A stretch of 64,000 nucleotides of DNA from Maricaulis alexandrii (GTDB lineage: Bacteria; Pseudomonadota; Alphaproteobacteria; Caulobacterales; Maricaulaceae). The stretch spans positions 301,638-365,637 of the forward strand of contig NZ_SWKP01000008.1 of the NCBI RefSeq assembly GCF_005871165.1, written 5' to 3'. The notes under the pieces were generated by a model. It was not told the origin of the DNA, made no database searches, and saw nothing but the letters and a program-made list of their open reading frames with translations. A program made the translations under genes and the position numbers. Of this stretch, positions 17,569 to 26,259 are shown one piece after another (the stretch's first letter is position 1; every line of letters starts with the position of its first letter).

Positions 17569-17868
17569 TCAGAAGATGCGCATCAGCTCCGGCAGGATAT
17601 AGCCCTGAACAAAGCCGATCAGGAGCAAAAGGATGATGGGCGAGAAATCCATTCCGCCCAGCGGCGGAAGCACGCGGCGGATCGGCGCCAGAAGCGGTTC
17701 GGTGATGGCCGAGGTGATCCGCCACAACATGGAGACGAACTGGTTGTGCGTATTCACCACATTGAAGCTGATCAACCAGCTCAGGATCACACCCACGAGC
17801 ACCACGATCCACAGGAGCTGGAGCAGGGGATGAATGATGTAGATGATCAGGCCGTCAATCGGTGACAT
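17569..17868 (-). CDS. YggT family membrane protein
   Basis: A 99-aa protein with two hydrophobic segments flanking the conserved [20 protein letters not shown] and [20 protein letters not shown] motifs of the YggT family. YggT proteins are inner-membrane proteins connected with cell-shape or osmotic functions in some bacteria, without a defined mechanism. First gene of the operon with DUF167 and folD. The start ATG follows a plausible promoter space of about 120 bp before tRNA-Ala on the opposite strand. Confidence 0.92.
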   Translation of the reverse strand: MSPIDGLIIYIIHPLLQLLWIVVLVGVILSWLISFNVVNTHNQFVSMLWRITSAITEPLLAPIRRVLPPLGGMDFSPIILLLLIGFVQGYILPELMRIF

Positions 17869-17990
17869 GGGCTTTGTGTCCTCGCCATTTGTGTGTTGCC
17901 TTCGCTTCTAGCCTGCCATGGCCTGCATCGTCCAGAAGCGCATGCTTGACTGCACAGCAAGAGGCTCGTATTTCGCAAAATCAAGGTGAC

Positions 17991-18066
<76 letters not shown>

Positions 18067-18242
18067 CCCTTCGCCCTTATTCTTTGATCTCACGGCAGTC
18101 CGCTGCGCGGACGCCTCCGATGGGGCGGTCCATCAGGGGCCGACGCGCCGTCGCGCTTGCGAACCCTCCGGGTTCGAGGAGCTCGGCGCTTTCCTCCCCA
18201 TGATATGGGGAAGAAAGCTCTTCCATACCTTCCAATTTCGCA
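18067..18242. other. Palindrome-rich non-coding spacer after tRNA-Ala
   Basis: No plausible gene on either strand. It holds several short hairpins: GTCCGC-TGC-GCGGAC, GAACCC-TCC-GGGTTC, and a longer one around CTTTC-CT-CCCCAT-GAT-ATGGGG-AA-GAAAG near 18190-18215. Any of these could act in termination or as repeat remnants. Confidence 0.5.
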
Positions 18243-18335
18243 CGTCATCCCACGGTGCCCGAAGGGCATCCGGGGGACCTGAGCTCACCTGTCGACAGGA
18301 TAGGAGAGGTCCCCCGGACAAGCCGGGGGATGACG
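18243..18335. repeat. Long inverted repeat of the GTCATCC family
   Basis: Outer arms CGTCATCC / GGATGACG enclose inner arms CCGGGGGACC (18270-18279) and GGTCCCCCGG (18308-18317). The unit is non-coding. Such GTCATCC...GGATGAC elements are a common style of interspersed repeat in alphaproteobacterial genomes; only this extended copy is seen in the window. Confidence 0.6.
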
Positions 18336-18388
18336 GCGTTGGTGGATCGGGTGGAGCTAAATTGGCTCCCAATCCACCACCTTTGTCA

Positions 18389-18430
18389 TCCCGGCCGAAT
18401 GCCCCGCGAAAGCGGGGCGCAGAGCCGGGA
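18389..18430. repeat. Nested hairpin of the TCATCCCGGC family
   Basis: Outer arms TCCCGGC / GCCGGGA and inner arms GCCCCGC-GAAA-GCGGGGC form a strong nested hairpin. It shares the leading GTCATCCC with the previous repeat and may be a shorter relative. Confidence 0.55.
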
Positions 18431-18479
18431 CCCATTTTCGTGCAAGTCCGACCTTCGAAGAGGTTTGCGCACCCGTGAC

Positions 18480-18578
18480 CCCATCCTGATACTAATCCGA
18501 TACCATCCTGATCCCACTCTGAACCCGCTCTGATCCCATACCGCCCCCATTCCAGACCCGTTCCACCCCCTTCCCGAC
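18480..18578. repeat. Degenerate 11-nt tandem repeat array
   Basis: Nine consecutive 11-nt units with consensus close to CCCATCCTGAT can be read without gaps (for example CCCATCCTGAT, ACCATCCTGAT, CCCGCTCTGAT, CCCATTCCAGA). The first five are the most regular and the units decay toward the dnaE2 end. The 11-nt period is close to one DNA helical turn. There is no coding sequence across it. Confidence 0.7.
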
Positions 18579-18637
18579 CCTGTTTGCGCCCCCTTTTTTC
18601 ATTAAAATGCGCGACCGCTTCACGCCTCCGGGTGCCC

Positions 18638-21600
18638 TCAATGAAAGTCCCGGCTTTTGGGGATAACCCGGACATTCCGGGGATGGGTCCGGCCCCTGGG
18701 ATCGCGGGATACGGGGCGTTTGACCTCATCGCCGCGGCTGGCCACGCCATCGAGGACATCGCGCTGGACATCCTCGGACAGGAGGGAGAGATCATCGGTC
18801 CGGTCGACCAGGCTTTCACAGACAATATGGACCACCCCGTCCGCCTCCTGCACCCGGCCACTGACCGCCAGGAGGCGCGCCCCCATCACCACGGGCCGGA
18901 AGCGTTCGAACACGCGGGGCCAGACCACCAGATTGGCCACGCCCGTTTCATCCTCGATCGTCACGAAAACCACCCCGCTGGCCGTACCCGGTCTCTGCCG
19001 CACCAGGACAACGCCGGCCGTTGTCACCCAGCGCCCATTGCCGCGTGCATTGGCCTCTTTCGTGGTCACCAGACCCATGCCGGCATAGCGCTCGCGCAGG
19101 AAGTTCATCGGGTGGGATTTCAGGGACAGGCCGGTGGTCTGATAGTCCTGCAGCACATGTTCCGACAGGGGCATGTCGGGCAGGCCGGTCCGCCCCTCAT
19201 CCCCGAAGGAACTCACCTCCGCGGCATCAAAAAGCGGCAACCCCTTGTCCCGCGAACCACCCCGCACCGACCAGAGCGCGGCCCTCCGGTCCAGCTGCAT
19301 GGAGCGGAAACTGTCCGCGGCGGCCAGACGCTCCATGGCGCCCCGGCCCAGCCCGGCCCGGCGCCGCAGACTGTCCGGGTCGACATAGCCGGCCTGGCGC
19401 GCCGCCATCAGCCGGTCCGCATCCTCCTGGCGCATGCCGTCAATCATGCGGAAGCCCAGGCGCAGGGCGAACGCCCCGTCCTCTGCCGGTTCCAGCGTGC
19501 AGTCCCAGTCGGAATAATTCACGTCCACGCCGCGCAGCTCCACCCCGTGCTCGCGCGCATCGCGGACGATCTGGGCCGGGGCATAGAAGCCCATGGGCTG
19601 CGAGTTCAGCAGGGCCGCCGCGAACACGTCCGGGTAATGGCATTTCAGCCAGGAGGAGACATAGACCAGGAGGGCGAAACTGGCGGCATGGCTTTCCGGG
19701 AAGCCGTACTCGCCGAACCCCTTGATCTGGTTGAAACAGGCCTCGGCGAAATCCGGCGCATAACCGCGCGCCACCATGCCGCCCACCATCTTGTTCTGGT
19801 ACTCGGTAATCGTGCCCATCTTGCGGAAGGTGGCCATGGCCCGGCGCAAACCATTGGCTTCGTCCGGCGCGAACTTGGCGGCATCGATCGCGATCTGCAT
19901 CGCCTGTTCCTGGAAGAGCGGCACACCCAGCGTCCGGCGCAGGATCTGCTCCAATTCGTCCGGCGGACCGCAGGACGGGTCCGGACTGGGGAAGCGCACC
20001 GGTTCCAGGCCTTTCCGACGGCGCAGATAGGGATGGACCATATCCCCCTGGATCGGGCCGGGCCGGACAATCGCCACCTCGATCACCAGATCATAGAAGC
20101 AGCGCGGCTTCAGCCGGGGCAGCATGGTCATCTGGGCCCGGCTTTCCACCTGGAACACGCCCAGACTGTCCGCCTTGCACAACATGTCATAGACCGCCTC
20201 ATCCCCCTCCGGGACGGTCGCCAGATCCCAGTCCTCGCCGCGATAGAGGGCCAGCATGGCGAAGGCCTTGCGGATGCAGCTGAGCATGCCCAGCGCCAGC
20301 ACATCCACCTTCATGATGCCCAGCGCGTCGATATCGTCCTTGTCCCATTCGATGAAGGTTCGGTCCTCCATCGCGGCATTGCCGATCGGCACGGTCTCGA
20401 TCAGCGGCCCCCGGGTCAGCACGAACCCGCCCACATGCTGGGAGAGGTGGCGGGGAAAACCGATCAATTGCCCCGCCAGGATCAGGGCCTGTCGCAGGAC
20501 CGGCTTGTCCGGGTCCAGGCCGGTCGCGCGGATATGCTCCGCCTTCACCTGGCTGCCCCAACTGCCCCAGACCGTGCCGCTCAGGGCGGTCGCGATATCT
20601 TCCGACAGGCCCAGCGCCTTGCACACTTCACGCAGGGCCGAGCGCGGCCGGTAGCAGATCACGGTCGCCGTCAGCGCGGCCCGGTGTCGGCCATAGCGGC
20701 GATAGACATACTGGATCACCTCCTCGCGCCGCTCATGTTCGAAATCGACATCAATGTCCGGCGGTTCGCGGCGCTCCTTGGACAGGAAGCGGGCAAAGAG
20801 GAGGCTGGAACTGGCCGGATCGACACTGGTGATGCCCAGGCAATAGCAGACCGCCGAATTCGCCGCCGACCCCCGCCCCTGGCACAGAATGCCCTGCTCG
20901 CGCGCCCAGGCGACAATGTCATGCACGGTGAGGAAATAGGCCGGATAGTCGAGCGCCTCGATCAGGGCGAGCTCGCGCAGGATGAGCTGGGAGACCTTGG
21001 GCGGAATTCCGTCCGGATAGCGCCGGGCCGCCCCCTCCCATGTCAGACGGACAAGATGCTGCTGCGGCGTACTGCCGGCCGGGACCGGTTCGTCGGGATA
21101 GACATAGGAGAGCTCGTCCAGGCTGAAGCGGCAGCGCGCCGCGATCTCCAGGCTTCGGGCCAGGGCGGTTTCATACCCGTCGAACAGGTGCGCCATGTCC
21201 GACGGGGATTTGAGATGGCGCTCGGCATTCGCCTCCAGGCGGAAGCCCGCCGTCTCCACCGTGCAGCCTTCCCGGATACAGGTCAGCACGTCCTGAAGCG
21301 GGCGCCGGGCCGGCGTGTGATAGAGCGCGTCCTGGGTCGCCACCAGGGGCACGCCGGTCCGGTCCGACAGGGCGGCCAGTTCACCCAGCCTGGCCCGGTC
21401 ACCGCCGCGCATGTGATGGCAGGCGGCCAGGTAGAGCCTGTCCCCCCAATAAGTCCGCAGGCGATGCAGGAGCGGTTCGAAGTCCGGGTCCGGTTCGGAG
21501 GGGGGACAAGCGATGAAAATCTGCCCCTCCGCATGGGCGAGGATATCTTCGATCGTGATCCGGCACTCCCCTTTCGCGACCGTCTCCCCCATTTTGCCCC

Positions 21601-21883
21601 GGGAAATCAGCGTCGACAGCCGCCCATACGCCGCCCGGTCCGTGGGATAACAGACCAGGTCCGGCCCTTTCACCGGGCGCAATCGGGCCCCGACCAGAAG
21701 CGGGAAATCCTGCTCCTTTGCGGCCAGATGGGCCCGCACCACACCCGCCAGCGTGTTCAGGTCACACACGCCCAAGGCCTTGAGGCCCAAGGCTTTTGCG
21801 GCGGCCACCATCTCTTCCGCATGGGAGGCCCCGCGCAGGAAGGAGAAATTCGTCATGGCGATGAGTTCGGCATATCCGGTCAT
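18638..21883 (-). CDS. dnaE2: Error-prone DNA polymerase DnaE2 (ImuC)
   Basis: A 1081-aa C-family polymerase used for SOS translesion synthesis with ImuA and ImuB. It opens with a PHP domain (YAELIAMTNFSFLRGASH) and contains the polymerase core: GQGRGSAANSAVCYCLGI near 335-350, the catalytic PDIDVDF at residues 375-381, and DIDALGIMKVDVLALGML for the third acidic residue. The helix-hairpin-helix and OB-fold regions follow (VLVRQRPGTASGVVFVTIED). The start overlaps the imuB stop by 4 bp. DnaE2 length is typical, shorter than the replicative DnaE1. Confidence 0.96.
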   Translation of the reverse strand: MTGYAELIAMTNFSFLRGASHAEEMVAAAKALGLKALGVCDLNTLAGVVRAHLAAKEQDFPLLVGARLRPVKGPDLVCYPTDRAAYGRLSTLISRGKMGETVAKGECRITIEDILAHAEGQIFIACPPSEPDPDFEPLLHRLRTYWGDRLYLAACHHMRGGDRARLGELAALSDRTGVPLVATQDALYHTPARRPLQDVLTCIREGCTVETAGFRLEANAERHLKSPSDMAHLFDGYETALARSLEIAARCRFSLDELSYVYPDEPVPAGSTPQQHLVRLTWEGAARRYPDGIPPKVSQLILRELALIEALDYPAYFLTVHDIVAWAREQGILCQGRGSAANSAVCYCLGITSVDPASSSLLFARFLSKERREPPDIDVDFEHERREEVIQYVYRRYGRHRAALTATVICYRPRSALREVCKALGLSEDIATALSGTVWGSWGSQVKAEHIRATGLDPDKPVLRQALILAGQLIGFPRHLSQHVGGFVLTRGPLIETVPIGNAAMEDRTFIEWDKDDIDALGIMKVDVLALGMLSCIRKAFAMLALYRGEDWDLATVPEGDEAVYDMLCKADSLGVFQVESRAQMTMLPRLKPRCFYDLVIEVAIVRPGPIQGDMVHPYLRRRKGLEPVRFPSPDPSCGPPDELEQILRRTLGVPLFQEQAMQIAIDAAKFAPDEANGLRRAMATFRKMGTITEYQNKMVGGMVARGYAPDFAEACFNQIKGFGEYGFPESHAASFALLVYVSSWLKCHYPDVFAAALLNSQPMGFYAPAQIVRDAREHGVELRGVDVNYSDWDCTLEPAEDGAFALRLGFRMIDGMRQEDADRLMAARQAGYVDPDSLRRRAGLGRGAMERLAAADSFRSMQLDRRAALWSVRGGSRDKGLPLFDAAEVSSFGDEGRTGLPDMPLSEHVLQDYQTTGLSLKSHPMNFLRERYAGMGLVTTKEANARGNGRWVTTAGVVLVRQRPGTASGVVFVTIEDETGVANLVVWPRVFERFRPVVMGARLLAVSGRVQEADGVVHIVCESLVDRTDDLSLLSEDVQRDVLDGVASRGDEVKRPVSRDPRGRTHPRNVRVIPKSRDFH

Positions 21884-23472
21884 GCGAACAGCCCGTGGAT
21901 AAACCAGGCGGGTGGACCGCCCCGTCCATCGCCGTAGAGACCCTCCCGGAACACCCAGAAACGCCGCCCATCCTCATCCTCGACCCGGTAGTAATCCCGC
22001 GCACGCGCCGGCCCCGTCACCGGCCGCCACCATTCCGGCGACAGGCGTTCCGGGCCCTCGGCCCACTGCACCTGGTGGACCTGTCTGCGCCACACGAAGC
22101 GCAGGGGCGGGCCGTGTGGCACCTCGGCGATAACCTGAAGACTTTCAGGACGATCAAAAAGGCGGATGGGGCGTTCGGCCTGCCCGGTCGCCGGGTGACT
22201 GTCCCACACCGGCAGCTCCCCCTCATAGACGTCCAGAGACTCCGACCGCTCCGGCCAATGACTGGCCAGGGGACGGAGGATTTTGACCCGCCTGTCCCCG
22301 ATCCGGGCCGTGATCCGGTCGGCCAGGACCGAGAGCGCATCCAGGTCCGGCTCATCGCCCTCGAAATCCCCGCCGAATCCCCGCGGCACGGGCCGGACTA
22401 TCCCCGTTCCGGCCGCCTCAAGCTCCAGAAGTTCAATGCCAAATCCGGGATCTATCCGCTCCAGCCGGTCCCGGAAGAGACGCAGGATATGCGCCGGATC
22501 ATTCACCGGGCGCGCCGCGCCGACCATCACTTGCGCAACGCTCTGGTCGGACCGGAAAGCCGCCAGACGAAATCGCCGAGCCCCCTCTCCATGTTCCTGT
22601 AAATGCTCGCACAATTCCGGAGCCATACGCTCCAGACCGGCCCGCACACCGTCCAGGTGGAGCAGGGCTTCCACACAGGGCAGGCGCACGGAATGGTCCG
22701 GTTTCGCCCGGATCGGCTCAACCGGCTCCTGCCGCAGCCCCAAAGCCTGGTCCAGCCGCACCAGAACAGCCTCCACCGCCGCCTTGGAATGGAAGCGGCG
22801 GGCCAGGGCGCGGCGGTCGATATCATACAGCTGACCGATCCGGGTCAGGCCGAAACGCCGAAGCAGAACAAGGGTTTCCTCTGACAGGCGCAGACCGGCC
22901 ATGGGCAGTTTGTCCAACCCGTCGCGCAAGTCCTTCTCGCCCAGGCAGGTCCGGTCCGCCCCCTCATGCGCCAGCGCCCAGGCCGCCCCCGGCGTCGGGG
23001 CCAGACCCAGCCGGCAGGACAGTCCGCCCTGCTCCAGACGCCCGGCCATGTCAGCCAGCATTTCCGCTTCTCCGCCAAACAGATGCGCCGCGCCACTCGC
23101 ATCGATCAGGACACTGTCCTCTTCGGCCAGGGCAATACTGGGCGACCAGCGCTCCATCCACAGCGCCAGCGCCTTGAGCGCCCGGGCATCCGCCTGACGA
23201 TCCACGGGTTCGGCCACCAGGCCCGGAGCCCGGGCCCGGGCATCGGCAAAGCGCAGACCAACGTCCACGCCCTGCTCCCGCGCCGCCGCATTGGCGGCGA
23301 TAACGCGAAGGCCATGCCGGCCAACCTCTGTCAGGACAAAGGCTTGCGGCTCAGCCGGCGCGTCGCCAGCGCGGGTGATGGAGGGCGGACCGGAAGGCTG
23401 GAACCGGTCGCGGCTGCGGCGCAGACGGTCGAGCGGCCAGTCCGGAAACCAGACGCAAACATGGCGCCTCAT
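21880..23472 (-). CDS. imuB: ImuB, Y-family-like SOS mutagenesis protein
   Basis: A 530-aa member of the Y-family polymerase fold that is thought to be catalytically dead and to tether DnaE2 to the sliding clamp. The N-terminus RRHVCVWFPDWPLDRL replaces the DxD motif of active Y polymerases. Other family parts are VIAANAAAREQGVDVGLRFADARA, SVLIDASGAAHLFGG and LGLAPTPGAAWALA, with a C-terminal segment ending DGRRFWVFREGLYGDG. The start was placed at the Met before RRHVC. Its first 122 bp overlap the end of imuA in a different frame, and its stop overlaps the dnaE2 start. Confidence 0.93.
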   Translation of the reverse strand: MRRHVCVWFPDWPLDRLRRSRDRFQPSGPPSITRAGDAPAEPQAFVLTEVGRHGLRVIAANAAAREQGVDVGLRFADARARAPGLVAEPVDRQADARALKALALWMERWSPSIALAEEDSVLIDASGAAHLFGGEAEMLADMAGRLEQGGLSCRLGLAPTPGAAWALAHEGADRTCLGEKDLRDGLDKLPMAGLRLSEETLVLLRRFGLTRIGQLYDIDRRALARRFHSKAAVEAVLVRLDQALGLRQEPVEPIRAKPDHSVRLPCVEALLHLDGVRAGLERMAPELCEHLQEHGEGARRFRLAAFRSDQSVAQVMVGAARPVNDPAHILRLFRDRLERIDPGFGIELLELEAAGTGIVRPVPRGFGGDFEGDEPDLDALSVLADRITARIGDRRVKILRPLASHWPERSESLDVYEGELPVWDSHPATGQAERPIRLFDRPESLQVIAEVPHGPPLRFVWRRQVHQVQWAEGPERLSPEWWRPVTGPARARDYYRVEDEDGRRFWVFREGLYGDGRGGPPAWFIHGLFA

Positions 23473-24085
23473 CACGGAACTCCAGATCGAATATCCGTCC
23501 CGCCTCGCCCGGCTGCAGGCGGGACTTCTCCAATTCCACACGCCAGGCCGGCCGCCCCGGGGCACGTGGATCCGCTTGATCGGGAACGGACCGGCGCGCC
23601 GAAACGCGCCAGCGCCCGTGTGCGGCCGTCACCCCCGACCGCGTATGGGGAAAGAGGAGGATGACCGGTGTCCGACTGGTCTGGCTTGCCAGAACCAGAC
23701 GCCGGGCCGCCGTGAAATCCATGTCGTCCAGCTCGGCCACGACCGCCGCCAGACCGGCATCCCGCGCGCCTTCCTCGATCGCGCGCAAAGCCTCCATGCG
23801 GGAGGGCGCCTCGACGAGGACAAGGGATCCGGGATCAAGCCCCGCACATACCAGTCCACGCCCGCTCACCCGCCCATGCTCACCCGCCAGACTCCGTTGG
23901 CTCACCCACAGGCACACGCCGGAACGCCCGGCATCCCGCAAAGCCGCCAGGGCCAGACCGGTCAGGGCCGGAAAGTCGCCATAGCGGGCCTCCGACAACT
24001 CGTGCAGGCCGGATTGCCCCAGACCGTAGGGAAAGGGCATCGTCACGGCCGGACCGGGCGGCAGGGAAACCGGAGAAGACATCAT
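23351..24085 (-). CDS. imuA: ImuA, RecA-like SOS mutagenesis protein
   Basis: A 244-aa RecA/SulA-like accessory factor of the ImuABC mutasome. Recognisable features are the N-terminal FPYGLGQSGLHELSEARYGD, CLWVSQRSLAGEHG, LDPGSLVLVEAPSRMEALRAIEEGAR-type helix, and the C-terminal WRVELEKSRLQPGEAGRIFDLEF. Two adjacent ATGs (24085 and 24082) are possible starts. A LexA box ends only 2 bp upstream of the first ATG, which suggests a leaderless or nearly leaderless SOS transcript. First gene of imuA-imuB-dnaE2. Confidence 0.9.
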   Translation of the reverse strand: MMSSPVSLPPGPAVTMPFPYGLGQSGLHELSEARYGDFPALTGLALAALRDAGRSGVCLWVSQRSLAGEHGRVSGRGLVCAGLDPGSLVLVEAPSRMEALRAIEEGARDAGLAAVVAELDDMDFTAARRLVLASQTSRTPVILLFPHTRSGVTAAHGRWRVSARRSVPDQADPRAPGRPAWRVELEKSRLQPGEAGRIFDLEFRDEAPCLRLVSGLAARPSAPQPRPVPAFRSALHHPRWRRAG

Positions 24086-24086
24086 T

Positions 24087-24101
24087 GTTCTGTTTTTGTT
24101 C
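24087..24101. promoter_or_regulatory. LexA (SOS) box of imuA-imuB-dnaE2
   Basis: GTTC-TGTTTTT-GTTC is an exact match to the alphaproteobacterial LexA consensus GTTC-N7-GTTC. It sits directly upstream of the imuA start, and a TTGACT hexamer (24115-24120, minus strand) is at -35 distance, so LexA would cover the -10 region. This makes SOS control of the cassette very likely. Confidence 0.92.
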
Positions 24102-24184
24102 CAGAGTCTGGAAGAGTCAAGGCGAACCCGGTGCCGCGACTTCCAGGAACCGCCAAGCATCTGGAATTTCAGGAATCAATTCCG

Positions 24185-24616
24185 TCAGGCCGAAACGCCC
24201 ATACCTCCGGCCAACCTCAAGACGGCGTTAACGAGCCTCCGGCGCTCATGATCCTCAGCCGGCTTTTCCATGGCGCCGACAACATTCGGAAACTCCCGGG
24301 CCCGGGCCACGGCATCCGCACGCTGGGACAGGACGATCACGGGAACATCCCGCAGACGGGCAAACTGCCTCATCCGCCCCAGCAGCCAGACACCATCCTG
24401 CGCGCCCATCACCATGTCCAGGAGAATGCAGGCAGGCAGTTTGCCCGCCCCCTGAAGCGCCCTGTCCCGCAAAAGCCTCCAGGCCGCCTCGCCTGACGCC
24501 GCATGCTCCAGCCGGATGAGCGCGGCATGGCGTTCCATGGCCTCGGTTACGAGCTCCACATCGGCCGCATCATCTTCAACCAGCAAGACCCGCTTCACGC
24601 CACAACCCCCGATCAC
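24185..24616 (-). CDS. Single-domain response regulator (second in window)
   Basis: A 143-aa receiver-only protein: acidic pair in VLLVEDD, phospho-acceptor Asp in CILLDMVMG, Ser in VIVLSQ and Lys in AMEKPAED. The pattern is like Rcp1-type regulators. It has no output domain and no nearby kinase. Translation may begin at the ATG used here or at an in-frame GTG six codons later (VKRVLLVEDD). It ends 100 bp before imuA on the same strand, but imuA has its own LexA-controlled promoter. Confidence 0.88.
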   Translation of the reverse strand: MIGGCGVKRVLLVEDDAADVELVTEAMERHAALIRLEHAASGEAAWRLLRDRALQGAGKLPACILLDMVMGAQDGVWLLGRMRQFARLRDVPVIVLSQRADAVARAREFPNVVGAMEKPAEDHERRRLVNAVLRLAGGMGVSA

Positions 24617-24744
24617 TTCATGGCTGCATCACCCGCTACAATGATATTCGCCAGAAGGCCAGAATGGTTTTAATTTCGAACAAAGAAATCATCAGATTCG
24701 GGGGCGCATGATGAGAAAACCGAACCATCAGTCTGGAGCGGACT

Positions 24745-25344
24745 GTGAACTGGCCCTTTGAACTCCGCGCCCTGCGCTCGCGGGCCGGTCTCACCCAACG
24801 GGGACTGGCCGAACTCCTGGGAACGACCCAGCCGCACATATCCCGGATCGAAGCCGGCCAGATTGATCCCCAGGACGAACTGGCAGACCGGATCCGGCAT
24901 TTCAGGGATGCGCCCCGCAGCCGCGGCGTACTCGCCAGTATCGAGGCCTCGGTCCGCCAGAACCCGCATATCGCCTGCCTGATCCGGCCGGATTCCGGCG
25001 AAATCTGCTATGACACACTCAGCGCGGGCATGCGGGAGCATCCGCTGTTCCAACCGGATGAGGAAGGCGACCCTATCCGTCCGGAAGTCAGTCCCCGCGG
25101 GGCCGAACTGATCCAGCGCCTGCAGGATAGCGGGATTTTTGACGGACAGGTCGAGGCGATCGAGACGCTCTGGGACACCTGGGTCGGTGATACGGTCTAT
25201 TACTGGCACTCCACGCATACGCCGATCCAGACCGACCGGGGTGAGCGGGTGGTCCATTGTGCCCTCCGGCCCATCACCCAAGCCGATCATGCCCGGCTCT
25301 CAGATGAATGGGGCGGACACTATCGCGTTCTCAACCGCGACTGA
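24745..25344 (+). CDS. XRE-family helix-turn-helix regulator with unknown C-terminal domain
   Basis: The 199-aa protein opens with an XRE helix-turn-helix (LRALRSRAGLTQRGLAELLG then TTQPHISRIEAGQIDP, residues about 6-42). The remaining 150 residues, including AGMREHPLFQPDEEGDP and VYYWHSTHTPIQTDRGERVV, resemble a PAS-like sensory fold but I cannot assign a family. The start is a GTG with GGAG 7 nt upstream; nearby ATGs are out of frame. It is divergent from the response regulator with 128 bp between them. Confidence 0.8.
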   Translation: MNWPFELRALRSRAGLTQRGLAELLGTTQPHISRIEAGQIDPQDELADRIRHFRDAPRSRGVLASIEASVRQNPHIACLIRPDSGEICYDTLSAGMREHPLFQPDEEGDPIRPEVSPRGAELIQRLQDSGIFDGQVEAIETLWDTWVGDTVYYWHSTHTPIQTDRGERVVHCALRPITQADHARLSDEWGGHYRVLNRD

Positions 25345-25385
25345 CGCCAACGCTTCCTTTACCCGCTTGCGCTAGGCTGGACACC

Positions 25386-25844
25386 ATGATGCGTCCAAGT
25401 CCTTTCCTTCGCGGCACTGCCATTGCCATCAGTCTGGCCCTGTCGGGCCCGGCCCTTGCGGGTGACTATGCCAAACGTGCGCCGGCCCAATCATCCAATG
25501 ATGAAAGCCGCCACCGGACGCTGACCAATTCCCCGTCCTACGTGCCCCTTGCAGCCCTGACCGCGACGGTCCAGGCCAATCATCGCGCCCGCGGCTTGCT
25601 GCAAATCGAAGCGGGGCTGGAAGTTCCGGACGCCCAGCTGCGTCGCCGCGTGGAACGCTACATGCCCCGCCTGCGCAATGCCTGGGTGACCGCACTGAGC
25701 GTCTATGCCGGCGTCAATTACCGCTATGGCGACATCCCTGATGCTGACCGGATTGCCGAAGTCCTGCAGGAAGCCACCGACATGACTCTGGGCCAGGAAG
25801 GTGCACAGATCCTGATCGGCATGATCATCATCCACGGTGATTGA
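25386..25844 (+). CDS. Exported protein of unknown function
   Basis: A 152-aa protein with a clear Sec signal peptide (about residues 1-24, cleavage near GPALAGDY). The mature part has a central segment VPLAALTATVQANHRARGLLQIEAGLEV-type and RYMPRLRNAWVTALSVYAG, faintly reminiscent of FliL-like periplasmic domains, but no family can be named. It is 42 bp downstream of the XRE regulator on the same strand and ends convergent to the PCD gene. Confidence 0.75.
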   Translation: MMRPSPFLRGTAIAISLALSGPALAGDYAKRAPAQSSNDESRHRTLTNSPSYVPLAALTATVQANHRARGLLQIEAGLEVPDAQLRRRVERYMPRLRNAWVTALSVYAGVNYRYGDIPDADRIAEVLQEATDMTLGQEGAQILIGMIIIHGD

Positions 25845-25849
25845 GGCCG

Positions 25850-26128
25850 CTAGCCGGCCAGGCTGTCCATGAATTGGGCCAGGTCGACATCCTTCTGCGT
25901 CACACCGTCGGCATCATGCGTGGCCAGCGTCACATCCACGCGATTGTAGACATTGAACCATTCCGGATGGTGATCGCTCGTCTCCGCCTTCAGGGCGACC
26001 CGGGACATGAATCCCCAAGCCTGATTGAAATCATCGAACTGGAAGCTCTTGAAAATCGCGTCACGTCCATCGACGGCTGACCAGCCTGACAGAACGTCCA
26101 GGGCGGCCGCGGCTCCGATCTTCTGCAT
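25850..26128 (-). CDS. phhB: Pterin-4-alpha-carbinolamine dehydratase
   Basis: This 92-aa enzyme dehydrates 4a-hydroxytetrahydrobiopterin, recycling the pterin cofactor of aromatic amino-acid hydroxylases. The family motif is complete: [18 protein letters not shown] with H53, H54, W57, followed by [13 protein letters not shown]. The ATG before [10 protein letters not shown] was chosen because it follows AGGAGAA, and it matches family length. No phenylalanine hydroxylase is nearby, which is common; some of these proteins also act in other pterin contexts. Confidence 0.92.
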   Translation of the reverse strand: MQKIGAAAALDVLSGWSAVDGRDAIFKSFQFDDFNQAWGFMSRVALKAETSDHHPEWFNVYNRVDVTLATHDADGVTQKDVDLAQFMDSLAG

Positions 26129-26259
26129 GGGATTCTCCTTCTGATCGATGCGGACATAACACTCACGGCCCGAGATGAAAGCCCCCGTCCCGTCTTTCGG
26201 ACTTATGCACAACCCCAGCTTTTTCGTGATATCTTTCTCTCCTGACACGGGAGGGTCCA

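Noticed and set aside
18480..18578. CRISPR array
   Set aside because: The repeat unit is 11 nt with no unique spacers, and no cas gene is in the window.
18133..18861. Open frame across the 11-nt repeat on the minus strand
   Set aside because: Includes the palindromes and the tandem repeat and has no ribosome-binding site; the periodic residues come from the repeat, not from a protein.
18584..21937. Very long open frame on the plus strand opposite dnaE2
   Set aside because: It is the antisense shadow of the DnaE2 gene; the translation has no domain, is rich in Arg/Gly/His/Pro, and the minus strand encodes a complete polymerase.
23472..23565. Upstream extension of imuB
   Set aside because: Extension sequence is not ImuB-like; family N-terminus begins at RRHVCVWFPDW.
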